Positions 61,239-64,000 of a stretch of DNA of 64,000 nucleotides are shown here, piece by piece. The stretch covers positions 22,115 to 86,114 of the forward strand of contig DEJG01000020.1 of the NCBI GenBank assembly GCA_002353295.1, in the 5' to 3' direction. Position numbers and translations under genes: made by a program. The DNA is from Prevotella sp. UBA2754 (GTDB lineage Bacteria; Bacteroidota; Bacteroidia; Bacteroidales; Bacteroidaceae). How positions within the stretch are numbered: the first letter of the stretch is position 1; each line of letters starts with the position of its first letter. Below the pieces are notes generated by a model. The model saw only the letters and a program-made list of their open reading frames with translations. It did no database searches and was not told the DNA's origin.

Positions 61239-62422
61239 CAGAACTTCCTCCAAACCATTTTGTTAACGATGCCAACGTAGCTTTGGATAATCTTTACTAC
61301 CTTGGTAGAGACATTCTCCTCGATATAGTCAGGAACGGGAATGCCGTAGTCACCATTCTGGTTCAATGTCACTGCCGTATCTACAGCTTGGAGCAATGAT
61401 TTTTCGTCAATACCTGCGATAATGAAACATGCTTTATCGATTGCCTCAGGACGCTCTGTAGAGGTACGAATGCAGATAGCAGGGAATGGATGGCCAACAC
61501 TTGTGAAGAAACTACTTTCCTCAGGCAGGGTTCCAGAGTCTGACACCACTGCAAAAGCATTCATCTGCAAGCAGTTGTAGTCATGGAATCCCAGAGGCTC
61601 GTGCTGAATGACACGACTGTCGAGTTTAAAGCCTGACTGCTCCAAGCGCTTACGGCTACGAGGGTGACAGCTATAAAGGATGGGCATATCATATTTCTCT
61701 GCCATCTTATTGATAGCGGTGAAGAGGCTCATAAAGTTCTTCTCGGTATCGATATTCTCTTCACGGTGAGCTGAGAGCAAGATGTACTTGCCCTTCTCTA
61801 AACCCAGACGCTTATGGATGTCACTTGCCTCAATCTCAGCCAGGTTCTGATGCAGCACCTCAGCCATAGGGCTACCAGTAACGTATGTGCGTTCCTTTGG
61901 CAGACCACAGTCAGCAAGATAGCGACGTGCATGTTCAGAGTATGCCATATTCACATCGCTGATAATATCCACAATACGACGGTTGGTCTCCTCTGGCAGA
62001 CACTCATCCTTGCAGCGGTTACCTGCCTCCATGTGGAAGATGGGAATATGCAGGCGCTTGGCACCAATTACTGACAGGCAACTATTAGTATCACCAAGTA
62101 CTAGCACTGCATCAGGCTTGGTCTCAACCATCACCTTATATGACTTGTCAATGATGTTACCCATAGTGGCACCAAGATCATCACCTACAGCTTCCATATA
62201 GATATCAGGATCTGCCAACTTCAGGTCCTTGAAGAATACACCATTGAGGTTATAGTCATAATTCTGACCCGTATGTGCCAGGAGACAGTCAAAGTACTGA
62301 CGGCACTTGTTAATTACCGCTGCCAAGCGGATTATCTCCGGGCGCGTTCCAACAATTATCAGAAGCTTCAGCTTCCCATTCTCTTTAAATTTTGCCATTA
62401 TATTGTATTTTTCGTTTTTCAA
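61238..62422 (-). CDS. capG: UDP-GlcNAc 2-epimerase family CapG (WbjD/FnlC)
   Basis: A 394-residue GT-B-fold epimerase completing UDP-L-FucNAc. It has LLIIVGTRPEIIRLAAVINK, LLAHTGQNYDYNLNG, VLVLGDTNSCLSVIGAKRL, IFHMEAGNRCKDECLPEETN and VSDSGTLPEESSFF. The start used is at 62422; a later Met (MAKFKENGKLKLLIIVGTRP) is an alternative. It is the first gene of the whole polysaccharide locus. About 315 bp separate it from a promoter-like element, and the leader contains an S23 relic. Confidence 0.92.
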   Translation of the reverse strand: MKNEKYNIMAKFKENGKLKLLIIVGTRPEIIRLAAVINKCRQYFDCLLAHTGQNYDYNLNGVFFKDLKLADPDIYMEAVGDDLGATMGNIIDKSYKVMVETKPDAVLVLGDTNSCLSVIGAKRLHIPIFHMEAGNRCKDECLPEETNRRIVDIISDVNMAYSEHARRYLADCGLPKERTYVTGSPMAEVLHQNLAEIEASDIHKRLGLEKGKYILLSAHREENIDTEKNFMSLFTAINKMAEKYDMPILYSCHPRSRKRLEQSGFKLDSRVIQHEPLGFHDYNCLQMNAFAVVSDSGTLPEESSFFTSVGHPFPAICIRTSTERPEAIDKACFIIAGIDEKSLLQAVDTAVTLNQNGDYGIPVPDYIEENVSTKVVKIIQSYVGIVNKMVWRKF

Positions 62423-62493
62423 ATTGCCTTAGTAAATGCTTCACGAGAACCAATCAAGTCACGATGATGGTATAATCGTAAAGATGGCTGATG

Positions 62494-62580
62494 TTATTCC
62501 GCTCCGTCCAGTTTCTTACAACGATGCACCAAGATCTTTACCAATTCTTCGCAGTCGTTATAGAGAGAATTATGTTGCAT
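62494..62580 (-). pseudogene. Relic of an S23/four-helix-bundle gene in the capsule leader
   Basis: From the ATG at 62580 it reads MQHNSLYNDCEELVKILVHR, then CKKLDGAE and stop. This matches the C-terminus of the intact S23 protein at 62971 (YNSIYADCEELVKILVTRCK). The N-terminal 100 or so residues are gone. Whether the remnant peptide is made is doubtful. Confidence 0.8.
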
Positions 62581-62736
62581 ATCGGTCAAAGCTGAATATC
62601 ATGAAGCGAAATAGGAGGGGGACACTGCCTTGGAGGAGGCAGAGGCTAACATAGTGGGGTTATTAAGTGATATGTCACGCCTCATCATATGCACTGACAT
62701 TCAGCAGCATTGTGATTAATGTACATTTTTCGGGTG

Positions 62737-62769
62737 CAAAGATACGAATTAATTTTGATAATCCGCAAA
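62737..62769 (-). promoter_or_regulatory. Putative promoter of the polysaccharide locus
   Basis: On the minus strand TATCTTTG (62737-62744) is preceded by TTTG (62766-62769) with 21 bp between. It would give a leader of roughly 310 bases before capG, containing the S23 relic. Confidence 0.6.
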
Positions 62770-62970
62770 CTTCTTGGTTCAAGAACCATGGTTTCAAGTT
62801 TCAAGATTCAGGGTTTCAAGATTCAAGAGATTTAGACCAGCTATGCCCTCTTCTCATTGATAACATGAAGATTCTTGAGACTTACGATACAAGTAAACCA
62901 AGTTCGAGAGGAACATTTACTTATGAGAGACCAACTTACGATGTAAGAAGTCAGATGTAAGATGTAAGAA
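62770..62970. repeat. Word repeats downstream of the third S23 gene
   Basis: TTTCAAGATTCAAG-type words (62777-62830) are followed by GATGTAAGATGTAAGA-type words (62933-62970). CTTATGAGAGACC at 62920-62932 recurs at 63473-63485 on the other side of the S23 gene in the same orientation. Confidence 0.65.
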
Positions 62971-63417
62971 CTACTTTCTATCCTCTAACCCAGCATTTAT
63001 CTTCTTGCACCTTGTTACCAGTATCTTTACCAGTTCCTCACAATCTGCATATATACTATTATATTGTTTTTCGTCTATATACCCATTGCGATAAAGCAAG
63101 TCAATCCAATAAAGTGACTCGCGAGCCTCCTTTAATGCAATGAATGATTTTGACCTATAATCTGTTTTACTAATTGCATTTGTTGCCTCTGCATTATTGG
63201 CTCCGATACTCGTGCCAGAACGGAGCAACTGATTGCATATATTTGACACAGCCTGTAAATGTACAGGGACTGTTTTCTCATATACTCTTTTGCCCTTAAC
63301 AATTTTGAAGTCTGGCTTCTTATTCGCAGCTTCCTTCAACAAGTAATCGTTCAACTTGATTACTCTGTCGCCAAAGGCTAAGCATTTTGCCTGTATCGCA
63401 TCTCCGATTTCTGACAT
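62971..63417 (-). CDS. Four-helix-bundle (S23-type) protein, third copy
   Basis: A 148-residue helical protein with the family motifs VSNICNQLLRSGTSIGANNA, SKTDYRSKSFIALKEARESL, LDLLYRNGYIDEKQYN-like IDLLYRNGYIDEKQYN and the C-terminal DCEELVKILVTRCKK. A decayed relative lies 390 bp downstream in the capG leader. It is bordered by GATGTAAG/GATGTCTG words and a 13-bp direct repeat. Role unknown; family members are candidate RNA-binding proteins. Confidence 0.87.
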   Translation of the reverse strand: MSEIGDAIQAKCLAFGDRVIKLNDYLLKEAANKKPDFKIVKGKRVYEKTVPVHLQAVSNICNQLLRSGTSIGANNAEATNAISKTDYRSKSFIALKEARESLYWIDLLYRNGYIDEKQYNSIYADCEELVKILVTRCKKINAGLEDRK

Positions 63418-63628
63418 CTTATCTGTATTAGTTCCTTAAAAAGAGCGGCCCGCTGATTATTGAACCTTTTGTCTTATGAGAGACCCTGATAAGAGCCTGC
63501 CCCGGTAAGATGTCTGATGTTTCTTTATTCTTATTTCTTTGTTAGTCGAAATCCAGATTGTCAATTATATGAAATTGCTCAATGTTCATCGTTGTTTATT
63601 AACTACTCCAACGTAAGTGGATGCCACA

Positions 63629-64000
63629 TTATTTCAAGCACCTCATTATGACTTGCGTCATTTTCTCTGCAAATACATCTCTTAAATCAATACCATTCGG
63701 CAATGTCGGACCATCTTCGTGGAACAAAGTGGATGCTTCTACGACATAATATCCATTGTCATGTCCCATCTGATAAGCATCTGTCTTAGTCTTGCCGTAT
63801 GACCTACATGCGGCCACTATCACATCGCAATTTGCATCTATACAAGCCTGTATCCATTCTTCTTGATGATAGTTTGGATCGCCTTGGTTCTCTAAGCCAA
63901 CAATCCTATCTTTTCCTTCCTCGTCTTTCACCATACCGATAACATAAGAGTCATAGTCATCATCTTGCCAGGGTTTGATGACGGTTTCAAACGGGAAAGC
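63629..64000 (-). CDS. Unrecognised protein, 5' part outside window
   Basis: The frame is open to the right edge, so the N-terminus is missing; about 123 residues are visible. It begins within AFPFETVIKPWQDDDYDSYV and continues EEWIQACIDANCDVIVAACR, then SYGKTKTDAYQMG, a final NGIDLRDVFAEKMTQVIMRC and stop. The VIVAACRSYGKT stretch is strand-loop-like but not a clear P-loop. I cannot assign a family. An internal ATG at 63934 exists but the frame clearly extends beyond it. Confidence 0.6.
   Translation of the reverse strand, partial: AFPFETVIKPWQDDDYDSYVIGMVKDEEGKDRIVGLENQGDPNYHQEEWIQACIDANCDVIVAACRSYGKTKTDAYQMGHDNGYYVVEASTLFHEDGPTLPNGIDLRDVFAEKMTQVIMRCLK

Overview
The window looks like a chromosomal piece of a Bacteroidales bacterium, most likely Prevotella or a close relative. 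The reasons are Bacteroidetes-type promoters (TAnnTTTG with an upstream TTTG), start codons without clear Shine-Dalgarno sequences, several S23/four-helix-bundle and GxxExxY genes, and a very large capsule/surface polysaccharide locus. Nearly every gene is on the minus strand, so transcription runs from high to low coordinates. No tRNA, rRNA, insertion sequence or CRISPR array was seen.

Layout. 1-3.4 kb: nucleotide-sugar genes (partial UDP-glucuronate-epimerase-like gene, sugar nucleotidyltransferase), an S23 protein and galactokinase. 3.4-10.6 kb: a defence-type island (SIR2 protein with a coiled-coil insert, DUF2971 protein, helicase-associated-domain protein, RloB, RloA ATPase). 10.8-16.1 kb: a small basic protein, superoxide dismutase, two exported proteins lying between exact 33-bp direct repeats, and an S23 protein. 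16.3-22.7 kb: a compact six-gene run, in transcription order an ABC-type ATPase, a putative PD-(D/E)XK nuclease, an M42 aminopeptidase, a 34-residue Cys-containing peptide, a radical SAM/SPASM enzyme and a SNF2 helicase. This resembles a modified-peptide (RiPP) operon joined to defence-type nucleic-acid enzymes.

22.8-62.4 kb: a roughly 40-kb polysaccharide locus. It starts with UDP-L-FucNAc genes (capG, capF, capE), then a nonulosonic acid block of the legionaminic type (legB, legC, neuD-like acyltransferase, legI, legG, legF, amidotransferase, ptmE). That block contains a thiolase and a 3-hydroxyacyl-CoA dehydrogenase that could supply a 3-hydroxybutyryl group. Next come glycosyltransferases, Wzx and Wzy, a KdsB/aldolase/sugar-kinase trio, and an initiating sugar transferase with ATP-grasp ligase and aminotransferase. 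Inside the locus, between capE and legB, sits a three-gene RADAR cassette (rdrA ATPase, rdrB adenosine deaminase) preceded by a gene resembling a class III nucleotide cyclase. A 3' relic of a second capF marks its upstream edge.

A recurring theme is short repeats. Families of 7-11-base words in imperfect tandem lie on both sides of the S23 and GxxExxY genes. They have also entered coding sequences in frame (epimerase, nucleotidyltransferase, NTP_transf_5 protein), and a separate palindromic unit has entered galactokinase twice.
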